Shown here: positions 1 to 11,181 of the stretch, piece by piece
Numbering within the stretch: position 1 is the stretch's first letter
Layout of the letters: each line of letters opens with the position of its first letter
Source of the DNA: Capillidium heterosporum
Lineage: Eukaryota > Entomophthoromycota > Entomophthoromycetes > Entomophthorales > Capillidiaceae
Length of the DNA: 43,274 bases
Assembly (NCBI GenBank): GCA_016630905.1
Contig: WBMQ01000028.1
Coordinates: 1-43,274, forward strand
Direction of reading: 5' to 3'
Program-made: the position numbers and the translations under genes
Notes under the pieces: generated by a model
What the model saw: the letters and a program-made list of their open reading frames with translations, nothing else
Database searches by the model: none
Told to the model about the DNA's origin: nothing

Positions 1-683
1 TAATTCACACAGCTAGGAGGATTATCAAGCTGATTTTCTAGAGAAGCCATCTGAGGTTTCGTTATGCTCACCTTGACAACATTTCACCTTGCCATTTCAT
101 AGCTGTTGCTTACTCCCGCTTCCTAGCCATAACTGTCTTTAGCAGCTTGATTTCGGTTCTTAGTTTCTGAATAAAGTCTTGTCCTTTACCCGTATCCTTG
201 TTTCAGCATAATATCACTATGTGGTCTAGTCCTCCTATCCTCCCTTGCCTTTTTACCTATTAACAATCCTTGCTACCCTTGGATCTCACCTTCTTTAGGC
301 AATTAATATTACTAATATAAGCAACCCTTCCAAACCAACGCTAACCTACCAGCCAACCCCTACCTTTGATCCTAATACAGTGACTCCGGATTTTGCTCAT
401 TCACCACTTATAAGGCCCTCTATTACCCAGTCCCAGCTCATATCAAAGTCTCAATCCATCCTCTCTATTTCCTCTTGAAACTGGGACTTGACTACCATCA
501 TATGGGCACTTCTTACAAGATACCTCCTTTACCTGACTATCCGACCTGCCATCTGGAGAGTTCAAGCCTTTATCACAAATGCAGTGATAGGTTTTAGTTC
601 CGCTTTCCTAACCTACCACGTCATTAGCTTGCAATATGACAATACTCTTAGTTGGATCCAGCAGCACCTTCCCGAGCCTTACA
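1..683 (-). mobile_element. LTR-like repeat, long subfamily, truncated by window edge
   Basis: Read on the minus strand, this stretch matches the repeat at 40800-41773 almost throughout. Shared short blocks include the start TGTAAGG at 683, the run GCTGCTGGATCCA, the run AGAACCGAAATCAAGCTGCT near 130-160, and GGTGAGATCCAAGGGTAG near 265-290. It starts with TGTAA as the other copies do and runs off the left edge, so its end is not seen. No internal coding region is visible beside it. The open frames here, for example 488-691 with a TTG start, look incidental. A solo LTR is the simplest reading; a non-autonomous element with TG...CA ends is the alternative. Confidence 0.75.
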
Positions 684-694
684 ATATCTGAAAA

Positions 695-952
695 TCATTC
701 ATCAATCTCGAGCTTTGATGCATTTGAGTTGCTACCAGGGCTGAATTCCAAAGTATACACAGTATGCTCTTAGCCGTTCTCTCCATTAGTGTTATTATCA
801 AAACTGTAGCTTGCACTATAAACATTTGGTTAAAAGGTATCGTCATTGCTACTACCATCTTCATCCCTACTGCTAGCTTTGTCTTCAGATATACCACTAT
901 ATTGCAATGGACCATTGTAGATTAGAGTGGTATTTTCACGTTGATTTGACAT
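695..952 (-). pseudogene. small hydrophilic protein gene with two in-frame stops
   Basis: From an ATG at 952 the frame reads MSNQRENTTLIYNG and continues as a Ser/Asn/Asp/Glu-rich sequence to a TGA at 695-697. Two TAA codons interrupt it, near residues 41 and 61. The composition stays similar across both stops (the last piece contains SNASKLEIDE), so it looks like one reading frame that has decayed. The TAA codons could come from CAA or GAA codons. It abuts the start of the LTR-like repeat at 683, which may have helped inactivate it. I recognise no family. It could also be a chance frame. Confidence 0.35.
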
Positions 953-1354
953 TTTGTAAATAAGCTGAAAGCTATATATGAATATACTGATTGAACTAAA
1001 TATATATTTCACTATAATCTTTACATAAGAAAGTGTTTCATTAATATAAACTGCATAATAATAAAAGACTAAAAACGTTTTATCTTATATGATGACGATT
1101 ATATATCTTTTAGTCTTAATCGAACATAATGTTCTTTGATAGAATTGATCATATTTAAGAATCAACTACACAGGTAAAAGAATTTTCAATTTCTTTTGAG
1201 CACTCCTATGCTTATGTATTCAAATACAGTTTTTTCAGATTTTTGGGGTCCTCACTTTTGAAAATTTTTTAAAAAGTGGTCTGTTGTCTATGGGTTAACG
1301 AAATGGTATTTTTTATTAGGAAAATTATATACCAAAACCAAAATTAATACAACT

Positions 1355-2663
1355 CTAAACTCGGTGAAACAACTTTTTGGAGACCAAATATCTAAGGTTG
1401 AGAAGGAAGAGGGAACCGACAAATGCAGAGGCCCCGGCATACATAATTACTGGGATATAGTAACTAGACCCATCGGCATGCTTAGTGGCATTAAGGATGG
1501 CGGCGGCAATAGGGGTTCCTATCAAATTGGGGATTCCGGTTCCAAAGTAGATGATACCAATGATGGAAGCCAATCCTGTAGTTCCAAACTGTTCAGCAAT
1601 GATAACTGGGGACAGCTGAGATGTAACCACCAGCAGCAATACCGTAGAGAATGTTAAAGACAACCAAGGAACCAAAGGTTCTCGAGAAAGTCCATATGAA
1701 GAAGCAAGCCAGCGATGTGAATAGTACACAAATGTATACTACGTTGATTCTTCCCGCTCTATCAGCCAAAGTACCTAGTAGAACACGTCCTAACGCCGAA
1801 CCACCATTCAACAGACCAACGAGGAGAGAGGCTTGACTATCTGTCAAATCGACACTCTGGGCATAAGTTGCCATCAGGTAAAAGGGGACCAGGTATCCGA
1901 AGGAACTGATCAAGCCAGCCATGAAGATGGAGATGAACCTTGCATCCTTGAATTTGGAGAAGTCAAACAGTGGACCCTTCTTACTTATTGGTTCGGCACG
2001 CTCCCTTATCAAGAAGGCGGCACAAGTTAGGATGACAAGGGACATGATGGCGATAATTCGTAAGGCCCATTCGACGCCGAGGTTGTCGATAATAATTTGG
2101 GTGGCTGGTGAGATAATCAACCCACCAACGCCAGATCCAGCGACAGCGATACCGGTAGCTAAGCCACGCTTCTTATCGAACCACTGACTTGGAGCAGAGA
2201 CGGCACTTGGGAAGGCAATGGAACCACCTATTCCAACCATAACACCTTGTGTCAAAAATAGTTGCCAGACTTCGGTTGAGAACGATGCTAGAAAAAGACC
2301 CAAAGAAAATATAGTACCACCTATCAGGATACAAATACGATATCCCAATTTATCGGACATTCGACCGGTTACGACGGCACATAGTGTCATAAGAGAGGTG
2401 GATAGAGTGCCAATAAATGAGAGGGTGGTTAGATCGGATCTGCCAGCATAGTTATTATTGGCATAGTGCTTTAGGAAGATGGCGAACGAGTATACGACAC
2501 CCAAAATAGTAAATAGCAGTAGAAAGCAGGCACTCAGTACCACCCAACCGTATCCACCATCGGTAGGTGGACCATACCTACTATTTGCCTTGGGTTCCTC
2601 TAGCTTCTCATCGTTGGCTTGGATGACATCGGTTATTGTTTCTATGGCACTATTGTTAAACAT
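1355..2663 (-). CDS. MFS monocarboxylate-transporter-like permease (apparent frameshift)
   Basis: The protein starts MFNNSAIETITD and has a short hydrophilic N-terminus followed by GGYGWVV, the typical first-helix entry of fungal MCT-type (SLC16-like) permeases. About twelve hydrophobic helices follow. The loop between helices 2 and 3 reads GRMSDKLGYR, the MFS signature, and its second-half counterpart LADRAGR comes later. The family transports monocarboxylates or related solutes across the plasma membrane or an organelle membrane; the substrate cannot be read here. The frame breaks at the GGGG run at 1608-1611 (CCCC on the coding strand). Upstream it reads GGYISAVP, and one base out of frame it continues VIIAEQFG through the last two helices to a stop at 1355. 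Omitting one base gives about 436 aa, a normal length. No GT...AG intron repairs it without losing the conserved loop. It is either a real inactivating indel or an assembly error. Confidence 0.85.
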
Positions 2664-3800
2664 ATGTTGTAAACTCTTCTCAGTTGTTATATTAACTAAA
2701 TGAAATGTGTAAAATTTTGACAGTCAGGAACTTTCAATTCTTTACCTTTTATACTTTGTAATTAATTTGTGGCTTAGACATTAGCTAGGTTTCCGAAGCC
2801 TGTTGTACTCAAAAATAGAAATGTAGTAATTAGGGACGGAGGTAGGCAACCGAAAAAATTCAAAGAGTTGGGCAAGTAGTGCTAATTGGGGTTTGGAATG
2901 TCAGCTTGAATTATTTGCCTAAGAGGATAGATTGGCCAAACCCAACAAAAATTCTGTGACTAGCAAGGAACATCACTTGGTTGCATTTGTAATTTTGTAT
3001 CTATCTTTGTGTTATAATTGTTTGTATGGGCTCATATCTGTGTAACTATAAAATTTCGACAGGCATGCATCCCAACTAGACATCAGTGCAAAAGTAGCCA
3101 ATCGATTTGAAAGTGTAGACAGACTAGAGATATAAGAGTTAATTAGCGTTCTTTGCTTAATGGGGAATTTACCTTAGCGAACAATCACACACTGGTGCTC
3201 TGCAAAACAAACCATAATTCCCTCTATTTTCCAAGAATTGAAACTGTGTTAAATAATTGGTTAACTTGAAGAGTCATGATTCGTTTTACAGAACACTGCT
3301 ACATACCAAACAATTTCGCTAGACGTCAAAAATTAGACCAGTTTAATTACCTTAAGCCTAAGAATTCGCTCAAGACAACTTTTATTAGTTGACAACTTAG
3401 CTCATCAGCTAAGCTGTATATCGAACATTGTATTATTTTAAAAACTTCATAGGCAGCTTATATTTATACCATTATTAGACAATATGCTTTAAGTTACATA
3501 TTTTGTCATTCACCTATTCTTTTCCTACACTTCATATCGTTATCCATACATTTCTCATTACTTTAATTAGCCACTAGTTCACTTAGTTTTGCTTGAGAGC
3601 CAATTCTCATTATGAATGTAGTATTTTTCAGATTTGATTTCGGATTCTCCGGTTGCTGTCCTGCAGATTAATTGGGTCCTAACTTTGGTGACGGACTATT
3701 ACAACCAGGGCATATGCTCTCTCCTTTCGTTAGGAAGAATTGACTAAAATATTCCCAAGATATGGTTTTCTTAGCTTCTTATTATCAGTATAAAAAATAT
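2664..3800. other. intergenic, no gene recognised
   Basis: This is the upstream region of the MFS permease gene. I see no open frame of useful length, no RNA gene and no repeat shared with the rest of the window. From about 3800 the base composition becomes abruptly AT-rich. Confidence 0.6.
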
Positions 3801-4019
3801 ACCTTTGAGAATAACATAGGATTGAACCTAAATAAGAAGGTTTTGTTATAGCAAAAGCAGAATAAATAATAGACCTTTTAAAAATAATACTATTTATTTG
3901 CAAATGTTCTACTTATATTATGTACTTTTATCTATATATACAGATACAAGTAAATAGTATACTTTACTATTGTAAAAAATGCAGATATATACTTTTAAAC
4001 TTGAATTTCAAATTTATAT

Positions 4020-4731
4020 TATAAGGTCTAAAAAGGTGCTATTAGATCTAACTAATAATAGTATTATAATATAAGTATATGATAGGATAGGTTGGAATAA
4101 TAGAACTAATACTGACTACTATATTAGTAATATAAATTACTTAAAAGTAAGTCTAAAAGAAAGTAAAGAAAGTTTGAATAAAGTAAGCTAATAAGATATA
4201 AAAGTTAAAATATATATTTACACTATCTAATAATTAAAAGGCTAACTAGAAATAAAATTTTATTTATAGATATAGATAAAAAATCAAGCTATTAAAAATA
4301 GCTATAGTAAAAAAATAAAATCAGACTATTATAATAGCTATAAATAATAAAGTAAAATACTTTTAAGATACTTTTTAAATAGTAATAAAGAAAGGTTTAA
4401 ATATTCTTTTAGTATTTTAATAGTAGTTATATTAAAAGGATTAGATTTCTATCTATAATTAACTACTTTATAAATTACTTAAAATTTAACTTAAAAAAAC
4501 TATATTTATATTAAGTGCTACTAATAAGTCTATTATTATTAAAGCTATAATATTTAGTACTATATAGCTAATTATTAGTAAAAGAAGCTTAAATATCTAG
4601 AATATAAAATATATTAATAATTAAATAGCTATAAGTAAAGAATTAAAAGGCTAAAATTAATAAGGTAGTAAAAAAAATAAAAAAATAGTCTATAATTAAA
4701 TAATTAATAATGTAATAATTTTAATTATTAA
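4020..4731 (+). mobile_element. LTR-like repeat, short subfamily, heavily C-to-T mutated
   Basis: It aligns with the repeat at 21542 from its first base (TATAAGG against TGTAAGG) to about 4731. In the first 52 aligned bases there are ten differences. All are C-to-T or G-to-A in this copy, and eight lie in CpA/TpG or CpG contexts. The remainder keeps recognisable words such as CTAACTAATAAT, GATAGGATAGG and AAGAAAGTTTGAAT. The direction and context match repeat-induced point mutation or a similar cytosine-deaminating defence. The right end is approximate. Confidence 0.8.
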
Positions 4732-5859
4732 AAAGTAGAATTATATAGTCCAACTTTTTAAGCTTATTTCTGTTAAATAATTTATATTACTAATATACTA
4801 ATTAGTATTAGTTTTACTATTCTAATATATTTCATTATCTACTTTTATTATAATACTATTATTAGTTAAATCTTATAATTATAATTAAAGCTAAAAGTTT
4901 AAAATATATAAATTTAGGTATTAAATTTAGTTTATAAATGTTTTTACTAGCTTATTATTTTGAATTTTTTTAAATTTTAAAGTAAATATAATTAGAATTT
5001 TAGTTTTATTTAATAGAATAGTATTTAGTTCAAGTATATTAATATAAATAATATATATATATAAATTAGCTATATAATTAAAGCATTTTTATACTATAAT
5101 ATTAAACTTATTTTACTTTTTAATTTTTATATAAATATATTTAAGTTAGTATAAAATTAATATTAGTAGCCTTTAACTATTTGTCTAATAATAAACTAGC
5201 TTTGCTATTTAAATAAGTTTACTTTAGGCTTATAAATTGTTTTAGTATAGTAAGTAAATTTTAAAAGGATTAATAGTTATTAACTTAGTTTTCTAATTAA
5301 GTTATAAATTAAATAATTAGATAACTTTTTCTTTTTTGTAAGTAACTTATAATAATACTACTAAATAATAAAATATTATAAGCTATATAGCATTTTTATT
5401 TAATTTAAACTTTTTATTAAAATATTTTTATAAATAATTATACTATAATTTCTTTAAAGCTTTAATATATATTAAAGTTTATATATAAAAAAAGAGTTTT
5501 CTTTTTTCTATTTTTTACTATATATACTATAGCTTTGTAATAAAGTATAATTTAAAAGCTTATAAGTAATTTTTTTAATAAAAGTTATATTTTAGTAACA
5601 ATTGTTTATTTTAAAACTTTAAACTTACTTTTTTATAAAATAATAGTTAAAGAATTCTTTATTAGATTTAAATTATATCTAAATTTTTAATAAAAGTTAA
5701 TTTAGATAAGTTAAGCAACTTAGCTATTACTTAAAATAATAATTAATAAATAAAAGGTATTTTAAAGTATAAAAAACAGATAAGTATATATATAGTCCAA
5801 AACATATTATTAAGTAGTAGTAAAATTAAAAATTACTTTTAAAAAATAAAATATTTAAT

Positions 5860-5884
5860 ACTTAGCTTAGCTTTTTAGCTAAGT
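5860..5884. repeat. palindrome, 8-bp arms
   Basis: The arms ACTTAGCT (5860-5867) and AGCTAAGT (5877-5884) flank a 9-nt loop inside the AT-rich block. The flanking words TTTAATA and TTAATAT also occur around the similar palindrome at 6133-6156, so the two may be related repeat copies with the centre inverted. Confidence 0.5.
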
Positions 5885-6132
5885 TAATATAGTATATTAT
5901 TTTTTATACTAAAAGATTTACTAAGTTTAGCCAAATCTATTAAACTAAAAGTCTAAACTAATAGTTAAATACTTAGCAAAGGATAATTAGCTAATACTAA
6001 ATAAATTAGTAATTAATTAAAATAATAAGTAAATAGTAAATTAAAAAAAATATAATCTAAAGTATATTATTAAATAGAAATATAACTATAGGATTATTTA
6101 TAAAACTTAATAATAATATAATGTTTAATATA

Positions 6133-6156
6133 TAGCTTAGTTAAAAAGCTAAGCTA
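6133..6156. repeat. palindrome, 8-bp arms, relative of 5860-5884
   Basis: The arms TAGCTTAG and CTAAGCTA are separated by an 8-nt loop (TTAAAAAG). It resembles the palindrome about 270 bp to the left except for the centre. Short palindromes can arise by chance in such AT-rich DNA; the shared flanks argue against pure chance. Confidence 0.45.
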
Positions 6157-6510
6157 ATATATAACAATATTATACTTTTAAATACTATATGACTTTTAAA
6201 GATAATAAAATGTATTTAAAAGTAAATTATATATATCTACTCAAGCTATACTCTAATATAAAGATACTAATTAATATTTAGTTAAAGCATATTAAAAACC
6301 TAATTTAGCTTTATAAAGAATAAAGTTAATTTAAAACATAAAACTCTTTACCAAATATATATACAAATATAGAATAGAATACTATAAACCTACCTGAAAT
6401 TAAATGATTGTATCTACATATATTTACACTAAAGCTTTCGAGAATAAGCCATTGTAAAACAATCAAAATAAAATACTAATGCGTTTATATCAAAAGTAGA
6501 GCTCCAAAGA

Positions 6511-7424
6511 TCAGTTGAAGAATTTACGGCTTGGGGAGACTCCAAAGAGGGCATAACGGATCTGGGGTAACATCTAAAGGAAAAAGAAAAAACAGTTAGC
6601 ACTACAATAATGCTAGAGCTATACCTGGTCCTTAAGTAAAGCCAAACGCGACTCCAAAGTGTTGGAGACCTTGATACGGCCATCATTGCATGATAAAATA
6701 ATACCTCCAGCACTAAATAATCAAAAGTATTAGAAAAGCCCCCATACATTAGCTTACCTGTCTTCAGGCAAGTAGTTCTTATCCAACTCGATATGGACGG
6801 TGTAGTTAAACTTGGATTGGAAGGTCTCGTTGGCAACCTTGGCGGCATCCTCAACTAATCCAATATCCTTCTCACGGCAGGCGACGGTAACTTTAGGCTC
6901 CATCAGCTGGTAGAAGCCCTAAACACTACATTAACCAAAATGTAAAATATACCAATACATACCTGCAATAACAAGTCAGAGATGAACTTGGAGTATTTCT
7001 CACTGTCACTTGAGACTTTGACCAATTCCTGGGCGGCCTTGTCGAAGAGCGAATTCAACAAATTCTGGCGTTCTGCCAGAATTTCCAATCTCGATTTGTT
7101 GGTCAAGGTAGACTTGGTGCTAAAGGATATTAACTTCAGATACTAAACTAATAAATGTTCTTACATAGTCTTTTCAATCTCGACTTGTTTAATCTTGCGC
7201 TCAAAGGTAGCATCAATGTTAATCGATTCTTGACGTACTAGCTTGGCCTTTTCAATGTTAAATTCTTCATCGGACTTGACTTTTATTTCGCGGGCCTTCT
7301 CCAAAGCTTCCTGCTTGATGAAAGCAATCTAAACTGGGTTAGTTGTAATCTGCATGAAACTGGTTACCATCTTTTTCATCTCAGCGTAAACTTCATCGTC
7401 ATTTAAAGCACGGGAACTGGACAT
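6511..7424 (-). CDS. vma4: V-type proton ATPase subunit E
   Basis: Six exons encode 229 aa, the family's usual length: 7424-7368, 7328-7165, 7119-6963, 6918-6758, 6712-6625 and 6573-6511. The introns are 39-51 nt with GT...AG ends. The N-terminus MSSSRALNDDEVYAEMKKM leads into a long charged coiled coil (FIKQEALEKAREIKVKSDEE) typical of the peripheral stalk. The C-terminal globular part contains AGGIILSCNDGRIKVSNTL, the conserved GG(I/V)xL...G+I+xxNTL region, and the protein ends GVSPSRKFFN. Subunit E pairs with subunit G to form the stator stalks that hold the V1 head against rotation during proton pumping at the vacuole and Golgi. The start is the first ATG and gives the standard family N-terminus. 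Every exon junction keeps the frame. Confidence 0.96.
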
Positions 7425-8158
7425 TTTATTATAGCTTAAAAATAGTTAGATATTGGATAGGTGCAAGTGTGTTAAACTAAATTAAAAGGCATTCCTACAA
7501 GATTCTAATGCAGCTACAGCTTAATTCATATAACTTACTATGGTTGTGGAAACTTATAAAAACGTATGGAAAAAATTCAGGTTAGCTATGAAAGTAGTGT
7601 GGTGACATAATTGAGCCCGATCTAGCACTAGGATTGGCTAAATTCAAATTGAAATTTAGCCGATAGATACGCTTACACCGCAACCCAACAAGATACAAAC
7701 TAAAGTGATCCATAAAGGATGTACAGGGTAGCAGATCTATATGCGATGGCTAGATATTATGAGACTAGTCTTTTGCAGTGTACAGTGTTCCATTGATACT
7801 GGCACTTAAGTGGCTTTTGTTAGAATATACTTTTTCCAGCTTTTATTGTATTTATATTTTACCAAACCATCAATTGAGGCGGTATTTAGAAATATATATG
7901 CTCTTTTAGCTGAAGAAACATATACAGCAGTATACTTTCACTGCAGTTTAAATATATCAACTAGTTCTATTGCAAGTATAAATATAGGGATTCATTTTCA
8001 GGCTTTTAAGAAACTAAATACTCACTATAAACAATACTATACCAATAAAAACATTGATATGACAGAAATTATATAGAGTATCTATTTAAATAAAACCTTT
8101 AATTTTAATTCCTACATCTATAATTCAAATTTAACTCCATGTCCATTAAAGCATCAAA
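7425..8158. other. intergenic, upstream of vma4 and downstream of LAS1
   Basis: One 88-codon open frame (7810-8076, +) begins with GTG, not ATG. It has a hydrophobic start and no recognisable domain or splice context. I do not call it a gene. No RNA gene or shared repeat is seen. Confidence 0.5.
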
Positions 8159-10161
8159 TTATTGACTCAACGTCGAAGGAATATACTTTGACAAACTATC
8201 CCACGTCAATGGGAGTTCCAAAGACGGAGTTTGGTCCTTTTGAACACATCCTAGTGGACATTGCTCCCAGCCATCTATATCAAAGCCTAGCAATTTGTCT
8301 TCATGAGCATCCACAGTACTATTATCAGCCTTGCCATTCGATTTATCTAGCTTCAGACGTTTGGAATTCTAAAAGAATTAAATTAGCCTAAAAACATAGA
8401 TAGTTGTACAAATTGGTCAAAGGAATTGGCTGCTTTGCAAACTTCATTCTTGACTTGGCTGAGAACATCGTGGGGGGTAGATGAGTTAGCCGATACACCT
8501 TCCTATAGAATTGAAGTGTAAGTAGACATCAAATAAAGAGATAAACCTTATCGGTCCCGTTAACTAATTCCAACAAATGAATATGCTTCGAAAGATCAAT
8601 ATCCCTTTCAGGGAAAATTTGATTGATAAAGGATAAGAGAACTTGCGTACTACAATAATGCCATTAACACTAGCAATTAAAACGCCTTACTATTTGCTTG
8701 GGTACTTCATACAGCTATCGACAATCTGATCGATATCTACCATCTCGAACGATTTGTAAAGATCTTGTGAGTGCCAAATCAATATCTGCTTAACCCACGA
8801 AACTAAACTATGAGTTTTAAAGATACATATCATCGGTTACTTAGAGTATAATAGTAGCTATCTTCATAAATGGTCTGGTCGTTCTTAAAAGTCTATAGCA
8901 TCAGGCTATTAAATGGGTGAACTGCAATGTATAAGTTTACTTCGTAGCCAGAAAGAAGATCTCTACCGAAATCGGAAAACTTGCCTATAAGGGCATCAGC
9001 ATCATACTAGTCAATTTGTACATACCTGATTCTTCTGACGGCAGTTTCATTATTATGTGGCTTATTAATGTATCAGCGAAATCGTTGAACTGATTGGCAA
9101 GTGGGCATAGCAACGGGTACCATAAAGTAAAGTACTCTATTTCCAATGCTAAATCAGGTAAAACTGGTCTCTTCCTATAAAGAGCATCAGTATCAAGAAA
9201 AATAAAACTTTACTTTTTCCTCAAAGGCACCAAGTTACCAGGTTCAAGTAACGCAGGTATAAGGAACTCAAAGGCAGATGAAAACGAAAACTTGCAGATA
9301 CTCCTTTCCATCTCTTTAGAATCGGGTCCTAAAGTGTACCACAGCTCACTAGGGTCGTCTCCAAGGGCTATACAAAATTAAAAAGTCAATGGAATAAACC
9401 CAACAAACTTACACTTAATAAAAGTCTTTCTTTGCAACTTAAAACTAGAAAGGAATTCCTTCGTCTCCTCCAAACTATGGCTGAAAGTCTCCTTTGCCTC
9501 CAGCCAAAAGCTAACTCGAAGCCATTCCAACGCCTACAGAATAAAATGCATTGATAACCAGCTAAACTTAAAAAAAGTACCTCTATGCAAAAACTCTTCA
9601 AAGTAGACTAATCTAGGCAAGTCAGAATGAGTAGCCTGGTGCCGCAAATCCACAAACTTCAAAGGTAAGTTCAACTTCTCGGCAATGGTGGCTATTGATT
9701 GAGCGTAGGTTTTAGTTTGTTGACTATCGGTCAGCCCATTTAAAAATCTAAAACCAAAGTATAAGAAACTACAAACCCATAACCAAATTACCTAATAAAC
9801 GCCATGGATAAGATCTGCCTTACTGACTTTTCGCTAATAAATTGCCCATCCAACTCTCTATTTCCTACTAAACTCTCTATAAGCTATCAATGCTTCAGTC
9901 AAGTCGGAAGTAGCTTCAACTGAATGAGGTACCTTTCCTCTAATTGACCAAGCTTTAACCTAAGTATGCCTATTTAACAAAAAAGATTTCGGGCTGCTTT
10001 ACTTTTTCGACTGCAAGGAGTTGGTTCTTAGTCGTTTCATTTGGATCGCTTTGACTGAAAAACATGCCAAATTCTTCTTTTACATTGGGGTAGAATAAAG
10101 CAAACACCTGGTTGAATTCCTCTTGGTTTACCCAAGGCACTACCCTTGGCATAACTGGCAT
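8159..10161 (-). CDS. las1: Las1-type pre-rRNA processing endonuclease, with two apparent 1-nt frame breaks
   Basis: The N-terminus MPVMPRVVPW...EF and the following AWSIRGKVPHSVEAT match the Las1 family. The HEPN catalytic motif is present as LRHQATH (R-H-x4-H-like), followed by DLPRL and EWLRVSFWLEAKE. The C-terminal tail contains WEQCPLG, like the Las1 tail motif that contacts the kinase Grc3. In yeast, Las1-Grc3 cleaves ITS2 in the nucleus during 60S ribosome maturation. About ten exons are joined by introns of roughly 40-50 nt; clear exons are 10161-10003, 9959-9792, 9747-9581, 9533-9413 and 9367 onward, and the stop is at 8159. Two problems occur. In exon 2 an extra A near 9868-9873 puts a TAG in frame just before RELDGQFIS. 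At the 9580/9534 intron the canonical splice leaves one base too many before ALEWLR. Reads may resolve both as assembly errors; otherwise the gene is broken. Confidence 0.88.
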
Positions 10162-11181
10162 CTTGTTGAAAAATTGAAATGTTGAGTTGAACTGAAGCTA
10201 ATATTGAAAGTCCAATTTGCACCAAAAATGTTTTCAACTTGTTGGTTTGATTAGAATTTATGACTTTTCGAAGCAAGTAAAGTTATTGGATTACAAAATA
10301 ACTGGGCAAATAGGGAATAGATTTGATGAAGTTTGTGGGCTATGCACCAATTAAAGCCGATCTGTATAGCACCTTCTACAACAGCGGTCTTCAGGTCGAG
10401 GTAAACAGGCAGCCATCATTGAGATAACTTGAAGTTTCTAATTTATAAATAGATTGTTGTGAGAGCCATCAAGCTAGATCTTAGCACAAGTTCAAGGCTA
10501 GCAGTTCTCAGCTTTATAGATATACTACAACTCTTACATAGAATTGTTTGACGTTTATAAGCTAAGATTGATTACCCTAATCCAAACTCAAATCAAGTCC
10601 TACAGAAAGGACTACAAGCGCATATGTTTTATTCTTAGCTAGTCTGAAAAGAAATGAAAATTCCTATAGATGAGCAAGTATCACAGACCTTGGAAAATAA
10701 AAGCACTGCTAGGATTTCAACCTACTGTACAAAACAATAGGCTTTTAGCTGTCGAACCTCTACCACACTACAGCTATTATCCCATTTAAACTTCAATATA
10801 CATCTATTTGCAACCCCTACAACCCTTATGTTCGATTTAAAGGCAGCCTTGCCTCAAAATCCACATAGTCAAAGCACCCGCTGAATCAGAACATCAGCAC
10901 CACCTTCCAATTCCAGACAAAGCTTATTTGAAAGGATATCATCAATTACGTAGATTTGCAAACTTTTATGCAAACCATCCAATAGCATCAGCCTATGCTA
11001 AAAATCCAAAGGGTAAATGTGACATGCCAAACCTCAAGTTGATAAAAGTGAGGGCTGCAGCTTACCTTTTGAAAAGAACAGTCACCTAAGCCACTAAACT
11101 AAACCAAATACAACACAGTACGATTCAACTCAGCAAGTTAAAGCTAGTACATCGTTATAACCTACCAATTTACCCATCAAC
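10162..11181. other. divergent intergenic region between LAS1 and GYP7
   Basis: It separates two genes transcribed away from each other, so it should contain both promoters. I could not assign a TATA box or a known site with confidence. A tRNA-like segment near 10690-10785 was examined and rejected. No open frame with gene-like features is seen. Confidence 0.5.

Larger units (their letters stand above)
3800..6400. repeat. very AT-rich block, RIP-like mutated repeat DNA
   Basis: About 2.6 kb of strongly AT-rich sequence with sharp edges and no usable open frame. The remaining C and G sit mostly in AGCT, CT and AG contexts; CA, TG and CG are rare. The 4020-4731 part is demonstrably a mutated copy of the repeat at 21542-22245. 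The rest (4732-6400) has no partner in the window and may be the mutated internal part of the same or another element. Read on the minus strand, fragments such as KTKILI fit an integrase-like pattern only loosely, so I do not claim a pol gene. Confidence 0.75.

Noticed and set aside
488-691. 67-codon frame with membrane-like segments
   Set aside because: It starts with TTG and lies almost wholly in the LTR-like repeat; the frame is not kept in the other copies.
1605-1635. 28-nt intron that would bypass the MFS frameshift
   Set aside because: It would remove the conserved GGYISAVP loop and is shorter than any other intron here.
4732-5400. possible minus-strand gypsy-type integrase in the AT-rich block
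   Set aside because: The resemblance rests on a few residues in AT-biased translation with many stops; not enough to call.
7810-8076. 88-codon frame with hydrophobic start
   Set aside because: It begins with GTG, has no ATG, domain, splice context or paralogue in the window.
9860-9880. 16-nt intron that would restore the LAS1 frame
   Set aside because: GTTTAG...AAATAG would repair the frame arithmetically, but introns this short are not known in fungi and all neighbours are 39 nt or more.
10690-10785. tRNA-like segment on the minus strand (GTGTGGTAGAGG and GGTTGAAATCC words)
   Set aside because: The D-arm is too short, the T-loop lacks TTC, the anticodon and T stems overlap and the acceptor pairs at only about five of seven positions. 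At best a degraded relic.
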